Positions 17,037 through 25,544 of a stretch of DNA of 64,000 bases are shown here, one piece after another. The stretch comes from an uncultured Eudoraea sp. (lineage in GTDB: Bacteria; Bacteroidota; Bacteroidia; Flavobacteriales; Flavobacteriaceae): the NCBI RefSeq assembly GCF_947260015.1, contig NZ_CAMYOM010000034.1, forward strand, positions 1-64,000, in the 5' to 3' direction. A program made the position numbers and the translations under genes. Each line of letters begins with the position of its first letter. Positions within the stretch are counted from its first letter, which is position 1. The notes beneath the pieces were generated by a model. The model ran no database searches and had not been told where the DNA came from. It saw nothing but the letters and a program-made list of their open reading frames with translations.

Positions 17037-17945
17037 CTATTTAATTTGATCTGTGTCCACACGAGGTTCCTGACCTCGTAAAACACTATTATCCTTAAAA
17101 AGAATTGATTGATTAATTCCCTGCGGATTTAGCCAGTCTGATTCTTTCATTTTACCATTTTTACCGAATGCATCCAATGCATTTTTATAACAGGTTTTTA
17201 TGACGTCTTTACGATCAATTCCTCGTTTTAACATAAGGGCTGCAGTTTTTGGTACAGCTAATGGGTCACTAACTCCCCAGTCTGCTGAACTATCTACTAT
17301 GATATTTGAGCTGCCATATTTACGCACTACTTCTACCATGCGTTCATTGCCCATTTTTGTTTTGGGATAAATTGTAAAAGCGGCTATAAAACCTTTATCT
17401 AAAACTTCTTTTACTGTTTCCTCATTGTTGTGGTCAATTATAACATTTCCAGGATCCAGTTTATGCTCCATGCACACTTCCATACTCTTAATTGTTCCGG
17501 CCTTTTTATCCCGATGAGGGGTATGAACCTGAACCGTCATATTTAGTTCTTTAGCCAGTTCTAATTGTTCCCGAAAATACTTATCCTCAGCCGGAGTTTG
17601 ATCATCATAACCTATTTCTCCTATAGCCACAACATTTTCCTTGTGAAGATATAAGGGTAAAAGTTCCATAACCTGCTCGGCCAGGGCTTCATTGTTGGCT
17701 TCTTTGGAATTCAATCCAATGGTACAATAATGTTTTATGCCAAACTGACTCGCTCTAAATGGTTCCCATCCAACAAGGCTACTATAATAATCTTGGAATG
17801 ATCCAACTTGGGTTCGCGGCTGACCTAACCAAAAAGAGGGTTCAATAATTGCTACAATTCCTGCTTCCGCCATGGCTTCATAGTCATCGGTTGTCCTTGA
17901 GGTCATATGAATATGAGGGTCAATTATCATCATTTTTTCTTTCAT
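17037..17945 (-). CDS. eboB: EboB, TatD-family metal-dependent hydrolase
   Basis: The 302-residue TIM-barrel protein shows metal-binding 'DPHIHMTSRT' at the start, 'GEIGYD' near residue 120, 'VQVHTPHRD' and 'IIDHNNEET', and 'IVDSSADWG' near the end, as in the TatD/amidohydrolase group. 'HIHMTSRTTDDY' and 'SADWGVSDPLAVP' are conserved in EboB-type proteins rather than in the DNase TatD. It therefore likely acts on a small metabolite, not DNA. Its start overlaps the eboA stop by 4 bp, which signals translational coupling. Confidence 0.88.
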   Translation of the reverse strand: MKEKMMIIDPHIHMTSRTTDDYEAMAEAGIVAIIEPSFWLGQPRTQVGSFQDYYSSLVGWEPFRASQFGIKHYCTIGLNSKEANNEALAEQVMELLPLYLHKENVVAIGEIGYDDQTPAEDKYFREQLELAKELNMTVQVHTPHRDKKAGTIKSMEVCMEHKLDPGNVIIDHNNEETVKEVLDKGFIAAFTIYPKTKMGNERMVEVVRKYGSSNIIVDSSADWGVSDPLAVPKTAALMLKRGIDRKDVIKTCYKNALDAFGKNGKMKESDWLNPQGINQSILFKDNSVLRGQEPRVDTDQIK

Positions 17946-18805
17946 AGTTTATTTTTTAAATTTTCCCAGGTGACAGCTTTACTCGCTATTTTTTGAATCA
18001 AATCCGGATATTTATCCAATAATTTGGTTGCTTCCTGATCGTGGGAGTAATAACAACAAAGGGCAGCCGCCAGATTTTCAATTTTATCTTTACTCTTAAA
18101 CAAATGATCCATATCCTGTAATAAATCACCTTTCAAAAATCCTGCTACAGGTCGCCAGAACATTGGATCTATATCCCTTGAAGCCGCCCAACGCTCATGG
18201 GCATAATCTGAAATAATTCTCGCTAAATCGCCGTTGGCCCGCTTTTCAACATCAACAATATCTCTCAAATTTCGCTGCATAAATGCCGCTTTCAAATACA
18301 TTTGATTCCATTGCTGATCATTAAAATATATGGAGGGATATGGATTGTTTAATGCTATAGCGTCAAAAATTATATCAATATTAGTACGCAATGCCTCAAC
18401 TCCTACCTGATTATAGTCACCGGCATTAGGTAAAAGTATTAAAAACTTCAAAAATGTCTCCAGCTCCCCGGTATCCGCGACCTGAATAAGATTTGCCACC
18501 TTGGTTGAAAAATATGCTTTATCTGATTCAAGTACTCTAATAAGTAAATAAATCCTGGCAATTTGAAGCAAGTCTGCATTCTGTGCGATTAGATAATCTT
18601 TCAATCCCTGATTTATCCCCCGGATTATTGGTTTTTTTGCAAGATCAATTTTTCCGGCAATTAAACTATAGATCAGATACAATTCCTTTGCAGATTTTGA
18701 CTTAATAATTAAATCTGACTTATTCTCTATCCAGGTAAGTGTTTCTTCCGATACACTATCGCCAAGAATTTCAGATAACTGTACGCGAGTATCCAAATGC
18801 TGCAT
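17942..18805 (-). CDS. eboA: EboA, conserved protein that opens the ebo cluster
   Basis: The 287-residue, helix-rich protein has no known catalytic motif. EboA homologues are recognised by cluster position and by segments such as 'NAGDYNQVGVEALRTNI', 'NPYPSIYFND' and 'AAFMQRNLRDI' with 'YAHERWAASRDIDPMFWRPV', all seen here. A repeat-type (ARM/TPR-like) scaffold is plausible but unproven. I chose ATG at 18805 over the TTG at 18814. A TATATTTG box lies 57-64 bp upstream, and eboA is divergent from miaE. The role in the Ebo pathway is unknown. Confidence 0.83.
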   Translation of the reverse strand: MQHLDTRVQLSEILGDSVSEETLTWIENKSDLIIKSKSAKELYLIYSLIAGKIDLAKKPIIRGINQGLKDYLIAQNADLLQIARIYLLIRVLESDKAYFSTKVANLIQVADTGELETFLKFLILLPNAGDYNQVGVEALRTNIDIIFDAIALNNPYPSIYFNDQQWNQMYLKAAFMQRNLRDIVDVEKRANGDLARIISDYAHERWAASRDIDPMFWRPVAGFLKGDLLQDMDHLFKSKDKIENLAAALCCYYSHDQEATKLLDKYPDLIQKIASKAVTWENLKNKL

Positions 18806-18861
18806 ATATTCCAATTACAAAATAAACAAGGAGTTAAACAAAAGAAATATCTTTGACTGCA

Positions 18862-18869
18862 CAAATATA
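18862..18869 (-). promoter_or_regulatory. -7 box upstream of the ebo operon
   Basis: On the minus strand TATATTTG matches the TAnnTTTG box and lies 57 bp before the eboA ATG. The nearest TTG is only 12 bp further upstream, too close for the usual spacing, so the call is partial. Confidence 0.4.
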
Positions 18870-18970
18870 TTAAGATAACAGCAAACCTCCTCTTTTAATA
18901 AACATATATAGTTTAATAAAACACTATAGGTGTTTCACAGGTTCTTTTTAATTTAGCAAAAATTTGAATC

Positions 18971-19552
18971 ATGTTAGGACTAAAATTAGCAACTGATCCC
19001 CGCTGGGTAAACATAGTGGAAAAAAATATAGACGAAATTCTGACAGATCATGCCTATTGTGAACAAAAGGCGGCCAGTACTGCAATTTCACTGATTGTTA
19101 CTTTTCCCGAATATCCGGAGTTGGTACAGGAAATGATAGCGCTTTCAAGGGAGGAAATGGGTCATTTTAAAATGGTACACGATAAGATCCTTAAACGCGG
19201 TAAAACACTGGGAAGGTATCGAAAGGATGAATATGCTATTCAACTTTTGAAATTTTTTCCGAAAGGAGGAAACCGAACAACTCAGCTTGTGCACCGACTC
19301 TTATACGCTGCGTTAATTGAAGCACGAAGTTGTGAACGGTTTAGGTTGCTTTCAGAAGAACTAAATGACAAGGAACTGTCAGATTTTTATCATAAACTTA
19401 TGGTTAGTGAGGCTGGGCATTATACAATGTTTTTGAAATTTGCCAGGAAATATGGACAGAAGGAGGAGGTAGATAAAAAATGGCTGGAACTTTTGGATTA
19501 TGAAGCAGAGATAATGAAGGATTTAGGTAGAAAAGAAACTATACACGGTTAG
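18971..19552 (+). CDS. miaE: tRNA-(ms2io6A)-hydroxylase
   Basis: MiaE hydroxylates the isopentenyl group of ms2i6A at position 37 of tRNAs using a non-heme diiron centre. The 193-residue ferritin-like four-helix protein has the iron ligands in two ExxH-type helices, 'REEMGHF' near residue 60 and 'SEAGHYTMF' near residue 150, plus Glu in 'ARSCERF'. The start 'LGLKLATDPRWV' is the family N-terminus. The partner genes miaA and miaB are not in the window. The gene is divergent from eboA and convergent with ppx. Confidence 0.93.
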   Translation: MLGLKLATDPRWVNIVEKNIDEILTDHAYCEQKAASTAISLIVTFPEYPELVQEMIALSREEMGHFKMVHDKILKRGKTLGRYRKDEYAIQLLKFFPKGGNRTTQLVHRLLYAALIEARSCERFRLLSEELNDKELSDFYHKLMVSEAGHYTMFLKFARKYGQKEEVDKKWLELLDYEAEIMKDLGRKETIHG

Positions 19553-19623
19553 CATAAAATTACTTCAGAGTCAGGAGTCCAGAGGCTTCCTGTCAATATT
19601 TTTAAATATATTAAAATTCGAAA

Positions 19624-20511
19624 TCAAAATTCATCATAATATAAGGTCTTTATAATCCCATCTGAAAGACCAATTTTGGGTACGTGAATTTTTCTTGCCC
19701 CACTCCATTTAGCTGAAGACAAAAATATCCGTGTGGCGGGAATGATTACATCTGCCCTATCCGGATTCAAACCTAACTCGGAGATACGGTCTTCATAGGA
19801 CATACTGTTCAAAAAGTTATATTGAGCATTCAACCAGATATTGGAAATAGGTTCCCCTTCCTTTCGCCCTGACAATTTATGTAATTTATTGATGTTGCCT
19901 CCGGAACCAATTATTGAAATTTTAGACGTCCCTTTTGTAATTTTTCTTATCCATGACTCAATATCATTCCATATATCGTCTTTCACTATATTATTAAGAA
20001 GGCGTACTGTTCCTATCTTAAAAGACCTTGATACTTTAATACTCCCTTTAGTAAATAAAGTGAATTCTGTACTGCCTCCACCTACATCTATATAGAGATA
20101 GGACTGATCCGTTTGAATAAGTTTTTTTAGATCAGTAGATGCAATTATTGCGGCCTCTTCTTTACCATTAATTAATTGAATGGTAATACCCGATTCTTTA
20201 AAGATCTTGGCAATAACTTTATTTCCATTGCGTGCCTCCCTCATAGCCGATGTTGCACATGCCTTATACTTTTCTACTCCAATAACCTCCATTAAAAGGT
20301 TAAAAGATTTCATGGTTTTTATAATTCTTTCAGTATTGAATTCAGATATTGCACCTTTGGTGAAAGAATCTTCTCCTAGACGGACAGGGACCCTGATAAG
20401 TACATTTTTCCTAAATTTTGTTTCCTTATCCCTTTCCTCAATAACATTATGAACCAATAACCTAATAGCATTGGAACCAACGTCTATTGCGGCAAATTTT
20501 CGGATATTCAA
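19624..20511 (-). CDS. ppx: Exopolyphosphatase / guanosine pentaphosphatase (Ppx/GppA family)
   Basis: The 295-residue ASKHA-fold phosphatase has phosphate-1 loop 'AAIDVGSNAIRLL' at the start, 'YIDVGGGSTEFTLF' near residue 140 and 'IIGSGGNINKLHKL' near residue 205. It removes terminal phosphate from polyphosphate or pppGpp in the cytosol. It lacks the C-terminal HD domain of longer Ppx. The start is a TTG at 20511 that overlaps the ppk stop in the sequence TTGA; no ATG lies close enough. This tight link with ppk is strong context for polyphosphate as substrate. Confidence 0.9.
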   Translation of the reverse strand: MNIRKFAAIDVGSNAIRLLVHNVIEERDKETKFRKNVLIRVPVRLGEDSFTKGAISEFNTERIIKTMKSFNLLMEVIGVEKYKACATSAMREARNGNKVIAKIFKESGITIQLINGKEEAAIIASTDLKKLIQTDQSYLYIDVGGGSTEFTLFTKGSIKVSRSFKIGTVRLLNNIVKDDIWNDIESWIRKITKGTSKISIIGSGGNINKLHKLSGRKEGEPISNIWLNAQYNFLNSMSYEDRISELGLNPDRADVIIPATRIFLSSAKWSGARKIHVPKIGLSDGIIKTLYYDEF

Positions 20512-22529
20512 ACTTCTAGTTTTTTAGAATTTATTTTATTAAGGTAGTATTCATAAATAGCGAATTGAGAGCGCAATTTGGGTTGCTCGTTCTTCTTATA
20601 AACATTGTCCTGTTCCCCATTAAAAATTCGGGCTTTAACATTGTCATTCCAGGAGATTTCAAAGGTATCTATTAATTCCTGCTTAATGTCATCGTCATAT
20701 ATTGGACAGCCAACCTCCACCCTATTGTCTAAATTTCTTGTCATCCAATCCGCAGATGAGATAAAGATTTTAGGATCTCCATCATTACCAAAAATAAATA
20801 CCCGCGGATGCTCTAAAAATTTATCAACAATACTTATGGCTTCAATATTTTCACTCATACCCTCAACCCCTGGAATAAGACAACAAACACCTCGTATAAT
20901 TAGCTGTATTTTAACACCAGCCCTACTAGCCTCATATAATTTATCTACCATTTCATAGGAGGTAAAACTGTTCATCTTTATTTTGATGTAGGCATCTCTG
21001 CCTAGTATTGCAGATTGTATTTCATTGTCAATTAATTTTTTAAACAAACTTTTAGTATAATGAGGAGAAACGACCAGATGTTTGTATTTATATATTTTGT
21101 ATGTGGTTTCAAAAAAATCGAAGACAATTTTGACTTCTTTTAAGATAGCCTCATTAGCTGTAAATAAGGTATAATCTGTATATATTTTGGCAGTTGATTC
21201 ATTAAAATTTCCGGTACTAATAAATCCATATCGCTTAATTGAATCGCCCTCTTCCCTTTCAATTACGCAAATTTTACTATGTACTTTCAGACCCGGGACT
21301 CCAAAGACCAGTTTTACGCCTTCTGCCTGTAATTCTTCCGCATAATTGATATTGGCCTGCTCATCAAAACGAGCCCTTAACTCTATCTGCATGGTAACTT
21401 TTTTGCCATTTTTCACGGCATTTATTAAAGATGCCGCTACTTGTGAATTCTTTGCCAAGCGATATACGGTAATCTTAATGCTTTTTACTTTTGGATCCAG
21501 TGCAGCTTCCCTAAGGAATTTTATAATGTATGAAAAGGTATGGTATGGTGCATACATCAGGTAATCCCTTTCGGCAATACGTTCCAATAAGCTTCCTTCC
21601 AGACTTAGCCCTTTAACTGGTAGTGGTGTAATTATCACACTATCTGTATCCTCAATACCCATTTTCCCTTTTAAAAATTCTAAGGTATCAATGGCTAAAC
21701 TCTTATCATAAACAAAACGAACCGGATCACTAATTTTTCTTCCTTGAACGCTTGATGATATTTTTTCTATAAATGTTTTACTTAAGTCATTGTCTATGTC
21801 CAATTCGGCATCTCTTGTAATTTTAATCATATGTGCAGAAATAGCTACATAGTCAAACATAGGAAATATCCGAGCCAGACAATACCGGATAAGGTCATCC
21901 AGTATAATGATGTAATTTTTATCTCCTTCCCTTGGAAGTACAACAAATCGGTCTACGCCTTTTGGAATTTCTATAAGTGCATACCGATTCTCTACTATTC
22001 CTTTGTCTTTTTGGTCTTTTTCGGTTTCTTTAAGAATCATTTTTACAGCCAGGTAAGCTTCGGTATCCTTTAAAAGTGGAAATTGATTAAGATCATTAAG
22101 AACTATAGTCATTAATTGGGGGCTAACCTTTTCTATGAAATAATTTTTAACGAATTCGGCCTGACTATCAGACACCTCCGTTTCGTTAATAAAAAAAATA
22201 CCTTCTGATTCTAATTCACTTTCTATATCATCGTGAATTTCCAGGCTTTTACTTTGCTGATCGATTACAATTTTGGTGATTTCTGCCAACAAATCCTTTG
22301 CTTTTTCACCTCCTAAGGCACTTTTACCTTTCTTGCCTGCCAGGACAATTCTTTTAATAGTAGCGTACCTCACTTTAAAAAATTCATCCAAATTATTTGA
22401 AAAAATACCTAAAAACCGAAGTCGTTCTATCAATGGAACATTTTTATCTGCACTTTCCTGTAATACACGATCATTAAACATCAACCAGCTTATTTCCCTG
22501 TTGATGTATTGATTTTTAGATTTAATCAT
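20508..22529 (-). CDS. ppk1: Polyphosphate kinase 1
   Basis: The 673-residue enzyme makes polyphosphate from ATP and can work in reverse. Its N-terminal domain begins with 'YINREISWLMFNDRVLQE', and 'LRFLGIFSNNLDEFF' follows. The C-terminal phospholipase D-like half has 'GLKVHSKICVIERE' with the His that is phosphorylated, 'YGFISTGNFNESTAKIYTDY' for ATP binding, and 'ISSADWMTRNLDNRVE'. It overlaps sixA upstream by one base (TAATG) and ppx downstream by four bases, giving a coupled operon that both makes and degrades the polymer. Confidence 0.96.
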   Translation of the reverse strand: MIKSKNQYINREISWLMFNDRVLQESADKNVPLIERLRFLGIFSNNLDEFFKVRYATIKRIVLAGKKGKSALGGEKAKDLLAEITKIVIDQQSKSLEIHDDIESELESEGIFFINETEVSDSQAEFVKNYFIEKVSPQLMTIVLNDLNQFPLLKDTEAYLAVKMILKETEKDQKDKGIVENRYALIEIPKGVDRFVVLPREGDKNYIIILDDLIRYCLARIFPMFDYVAISAHMIKITRDAELDIDNDLSKTFIEKISSSVQGRKISDPVRFVYDKSLAIDTLEFLKGKMGIEDTDSVIITPLPVKGLSLEGSLLERIAERDYLMYAPYHTFSYIIKFLREAALDPKVKSIKITVYRLAKNSQVAASLINAVKNGKKVTMQIELRARFDEQANINYAEELQAEGVKLVFGVPGLKVHSKICVIEREEGDSIKRYGFISTGNFNESTAKIYTDYTLFTANEAILKEVKIVFDFFETTYKIYKYKHLVVSPHYTKSLFKKLIDNEIQSAILGRDAYIKIKMNSFTSYEMVDKLYEASRAGVKIQLIIRGVCCLIPGVEGMSENIEAISIVDKFLEHPRVFIFGNDGDPKIFISSADWMTRNLDNRVEVGCPIYDDDIKQELIDTFEISWNDNVKARIFNGEQDNVYKKNEQPKLRSQFAIYEYYLNKINSKKLEV

Positions 22530-23014
22530 TATCTAAGGTGTTTTGGAATAAGGACATGTTCGGTAGTGCCATTTTTAATTGCTTGCCAATTGGAGACATC
22601 AAAGCTGATTTGCACCAAAGCCGAAGTAGGTACATTTTCTATAGCCTTGTTCCCCCATTGATTTACAACATTGGTAAGTGCGTAGTTATGGCCAAAAATC
22701 ATGACTTTATTGAAGTTATCATCCAGTTGTTTTATAAAAGACATTACCGCCTCCCCGGAAAAATCATATAGCTGATCAGAAATTTTTAATTTTTCCAAAG
22801 GATAATTAAAAGTCCTTAAGAATACTATACAGGTATGAAGAGCCCTGTTTGCAGAGCTTGAATATGCCGAATCTATGTCCTTAGCCAGACTTTTGAATTC
22901 AGCACTTACCAGATGGGCGTCATTAATTCCCCTCTCTTGTAAGGGCCTGTCCTGGTCACTTACTCCGTACTCCCAGGATGATTTCCCGTGCCTGACAAAA
23001 ATTACTGTTTTCAT
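22529..23014 (-). CDS. sixA: SixA-type histidine phosphatase
   Basis: The 161-residue protein starts with 'VIFVRHGKSSWE', the RHG motif with the phospho-accepting His, and has the second catalytic His in 'MIFGHNYALT' near residue 107. This is the compact one-domain branch of the histidine phosphatase family that includes SixA, which dephosphorylates phosphohistidine in signalling proteins. The real substrate here is unknown. Location directly before ppk1, sharing a base, suggests a link to phosphohistidine or polyphosphate metabolism, but that is inference. Thirteen bp separate it from pdxH. Confidence 0.85.
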   Translation of the reverse strand: MKTVIFVRHGKSSWEYGVSDQDRPLQERGINDAHLVSAEFKSLAKDIDSAYSSSANRALHTCIVFLRTFNYPLEKLKISDQLYDFSGEAVMSFIKQLDDNFNKVMIFGHNYALTNVVNQWGNKAIENVPTSALVQISFDVSNWQAIKNGTTEHVLIPKHLR

Positions 23015-23027
23015 AATTAATTTAGTT

Positions 23028-23675
23028 TTATGGAGCCAGTCGCTCTATTTTCCAATCAAAATCTGCTTGAAGTGAGTACCGGATTCTATCGTGTAACCTG
23101 TTATCCCTGCCTTGCCAAAATTCCATAGAAACAGGCCTGACAAGATAACCACCCCAATAATCCGGACGTTCAATTTCTTTGCCTTTATATTTTTCTTCCA
23201 ATTTCTTTAATTCATTTTCCAATACTTCTCTCGACTCAATTACACTGCTTTGATCAGATACAATGGATCCTAATTTACTGCCTTCCGGTCTGGACTCAAA
23301 ATAACCATCGGAAAGATTTTGGGCTATTTTCTCCGCCTTTCCTTTAATAATTATCTGCCGTTCCAGATTGGGCCAAAAAAATGACAAACAAACTCTTGGA
23401 TCTGCCTCAATAGCTTTTCCTTTTTCGCTTTGATAATTAGAATAAAAAATGAAACCCTCAAATGTATATTTTTTTAGGAGGACCATTCTGCTCTTTGGAT
23501 ATCCATCCAGTCCCAATGTCGAAACTGACATCGCGTTTGTTTCATCTATGCCGTCAGCAGCTTCAACTTCATAATACCATTTCTGAAAAAGTTCCATGGG
23601 ATTGTCCGAGACAGCTTCCTCAGTTAAGGCACTTTTTTTGTAAGATTTCCGATGATTTCCTAAATCTCTATGCAT
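23028..23675 (-). CDS. pdxH: Pyridoxamine 5'-phosphate oxidase
   Basis: PdxH oxidises pyridoxine or pyridoxamine 5'-phosphate to pyridoxal 5'-phosphate with FMN in the cytosol. The 215-residue length fits. FMN- and substrate-binding motifs are 'SRMVLLKKY', 'FYSNYQSEKGKA', 'CLSFFWPNLERQI' and the C-terminal 'EFWQGRDNRLHDRI', which is diagnostic. I start at ATG 23675 ('MHRDLGNHRKSY'), the usual start of this family, rather than at the TTG five codons upstream. It is the first gene of the pdxH-sixA-ppk1-ppx run. Confidence 0.95.
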   Translation of the reverse strand: MHRDLGNHRKSYKKSALTEEAVSDNPMELFQKWYYEVEAADGIDETNAMSVSTLGLDGYPKSRMVLLKKYTFEGFIFYSNYQSEKGKAIEADPRVCLSFFWPNLERQIIIKGKAEKIAQNLSDGYFESRPEGSKLGSIVSDQSSVIESREVLENELKKLEEKYKGKEIERPDYWGGYLVRPVSMEFWQGRDNRLHDRIRYSLQADFDWKIERLAP

Positions 23676-23826
23676 TTTTTTAAAAGACAAACATTAGTAC
23701 TACAAAGTTGGGGAAAAGATGTATAAAAGTGAAGTGTTATTGAATTTTTATAAAAAAGTGAGAAAGAAATAATCGTCTTTTACTATAAGCAGGAGTGAAA
23801 TTCAGAATTTCTGAAAGTAGTTGTGC

Positions 23827-24732
23827 TTAAATTTCGAAACTCTTACCGTCGTCAGCCAATTCAACATTTTTAAAAACTTCTATAGCCTCCTCTCTGAATG
23901 GTACTATAGATTTATACCTTGTAGAAAAATGTCCCAGAATTAATCTATTTACCTTGGCTTCTTTGGCAACTGTTGCCGCCTGCCTGGCCGTAGAATGCTT
24001 TGTTTTTTTCGCCAAATGTACTTCGGTCTCTAAAAAAGTGGCTTCATGATACAGCAAGTCAACACCCTTAAGAAGGGGTGCCAACTCCATATTGAATGCG
24101 GTATCACTACAATAGGCATATTGTTTTGTCTTAGGGGGATCCAGGCTGAGTTCTGAATTTGCCATAACTGAACCATCATCCATTTTTATATCCTTGCCTT
24201 GTTTTATACTCTGATAATACGCTTTGTCTATTTTATATTTTGCGGTTGCCAATACATTTAATTTACGCTCACCCGGTAGCTCGCTAAATAAAAAACCGTT
24301 GGTATATATTCTATGATCCAAAGGAATTGTCTTCACCCTTAGCTTGGTATTTTCAAAAATAATTTCAGATTTTTTGGAAGTTAGTTCGTGAAAAACAAGC
24401 TTATAATTGGTCCAGGAATTGCCAAGCTTTAGAAGTAAGGTAATGGCCTGTTGAATTCCTTCGGGACCATATATGTGGAGGTCCTTTTCTCTACCCAAAA
24501 GTTTAAACGTGGAAATTAGTCCGGGTAAACCAAAAAAATGATCTCCGTGTAAATGTGAAATAAAAATATGCTCAATCCTTGAGAATTTTATTTTATTCTT
24601 TCGCAACTGTACCTGTGTTCCTTCACCACAGTCTATTAGAAAAAGGTGGTTCCTTATTTCCAATACCTGAGACGTTGGGTTAGTCAATGCTCTAGGAGTA
24701 GCAGAGTAGCAACCCAGGATATGCAGCTTCAT
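23827..24732 (-). CDS. rnz: Ribonuclease Z (tRNA 3' processing endonuclease)
   Basis: The 301-residue metallo-beta-lactamase protein has 'SHLHGDHFFGLPGL' (HxHxDH) near residue 60, 'PTSQVLEI' and 'LIDCGEGTQVQL' at the N-terminus, 'YCSDTAFN' and 'LYHEATFLE' for metal binding, and 'LGHFSTRY' near the end. It removes 3' trailers from tRNA precursors as a dimer. Its start overlaps the DUF3291 stop by 4 bp, so it is the last gene of the pyrR operon. Confidence 0.95.
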   Translation of the reverse strand: MKLHILGCYSATPRALTNPTSQVLEIRNHLFLIDCGEGTQVQLRKNKIKFSRIEHIFISHLHGDHFFGLPGLISTFKLLGREKDLHIYGPEGIQQAITLLLKLGNSWTNYKLVFHELTSKKSEIIFENTKLRVKTIPLDHRIYTNGFLFSELPGERKLNVLATAKYKIDKAYYQSIKQGKDIKMDDGSVMANSELSLDPPKTKQYAYCSDTAFNMELAPLLKGVDLLYHEATFLETEVHLAKKTKHSTARQAATVAKEAKVNRLILGHFSTRYKSIVPFREEAIEVFKNVELADDGKSFEI

Positions 24733-25208
24733 TTTTGTTTCCGGGTTTCCAATTTATATTCTTTGGCTTCCATTGGGGTAAAATTGCTCTTTAAAGTAAA
24801 CGCATACGGACTTTCCCCATATTTGTTGAGATATTCCAGCCTAACTTTAGCTTCTTGAGGAGTCGGATATTCACCATCAGGCACATACCAGCAGGCCATA
24901 TGCATTTCTTTCATAGCAGAGAACCATTCCTTTCTCCTTTTGAAAATATCCTTGTGTTCAGACCTATAGGTAAAATTGAAAAGCGCATTTATGGATTGCC
25001 ATACCGACATATTAACAACAATAAAATTATCTTTAAATACCTTAACAGCCGTTTCGTTATTGTCCTCTATAAATCGCCAGATGAAGCCCTCACTTTTTTC
25101 TGCTAATTCGTTAATTCGATCCAGGTTATTCACAAAATCCGTCATAACAACACTGTCCAGAGGTGCCAACATGCGTGCAATATTAATTTGTGCAAGCTTA
25201 TAATTCAT
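24729..25208 (-). CDS. DUF3291 domain protein (possible monooxygenase-like)
   Basis: The 159-residue protein belongs to DUF3291, as shown by 'LAQINIARMLAPLDS' at the start, 'GFIWRF' near residue 43, 'NMSVWQSINALFNFTYRSEH' near residue 70 and 'MACWYVPDGEYPT' near residue 105. The family is related to dimeric alpha/beta barrel proteins and antibiotic-biosynthesis monooxygenases, but no activity is proven. It lies 3 bp after the STAS-like gene and overlaps rnz by 4 bp. Confidence 0.8.
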   Translation of the reverse strand: MNYKLAQINIARMLAPLDSVVMTDFVNNLDRINELAEKSEGFIWRFIEDNNETAVKVFKDNFIVVNMSVWQSINALFNFTYRSEHKDIFKRRKEWFSAMKEMHMACWYVPDGEYPTPQEAKVRLEYLNKYGESPYAFTLKSNFTPMEAKEYKLETRKQK

Positions 25209-25211
25209 TAT

Positions 25212-25544
25212 TTACAGGTCAAGGTCTCGTTCAATTTCTTCCATTTCAATAATATCTTTTGCCTCCTGGATTGTAGGGACCAGACAAATTTCATGCGGTA
25301 CCTGATCATATTCCACTTTATTCGTGACCAATACAAAAGATTTATTTGCAGCCCGGTGTGTATTTGATAACTGAAGAAACTCCAAAATATCATTTGAAGT
25401 TATTTTAGAGAACGAAAACAAGTTAATAATTAGGTGATCGTTTTTTATATTCTGATAAGATTTGTTAAGGTTCTCTATAAATTGTTTTAAGGAAATATTT
25501 TCCTGGTATACGATAGTTGTATTGCCGGCTTTATCAAAAATCAT
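25212..25544 (-). CDS. STAS-like small protein
   Basis: The 110-residue protein shows the alternation of an anti-sigma factor antagonist (STAS) domain: a start strand, a helix, the hydrophobic strand 'HLIINLFSFSKITSNDILEFLQLS', a helix, the strand 'SFVLVTNKVE' and a final helix with 'IPTIQEAKDII'-like text. A Ser (in 'ITSNDI') stands near the site that SpoIIAA-type proteins phosphorylate. The acidic C-terminus is poorly conserved. It overlaps pyrB by 4 bp (ATGA). A function in signalling is inferred from fold only; proteins in this position are sometimes labelled ribonuclease Z because of the neighbour, which is unlikely to be correct. Confidence 0.55.
   Translation of the reverse strand: MIFDKAGNTTIVYQENISLKQFIENLNKSYQNIKNDHLIINLFSFSKITSNDILEFLQLSNTHRAANKSFVLVTNKVEYDQVPHEICLVPTIQEAKDIIEMEEIERDLDL

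Noticed and set aside
19556-19612. Possible hairpin terminator (CAGGA...TCCTG) between miaE and ppx
   Set aside because: The stem is only 5 bp with a long loop; too weak to call.
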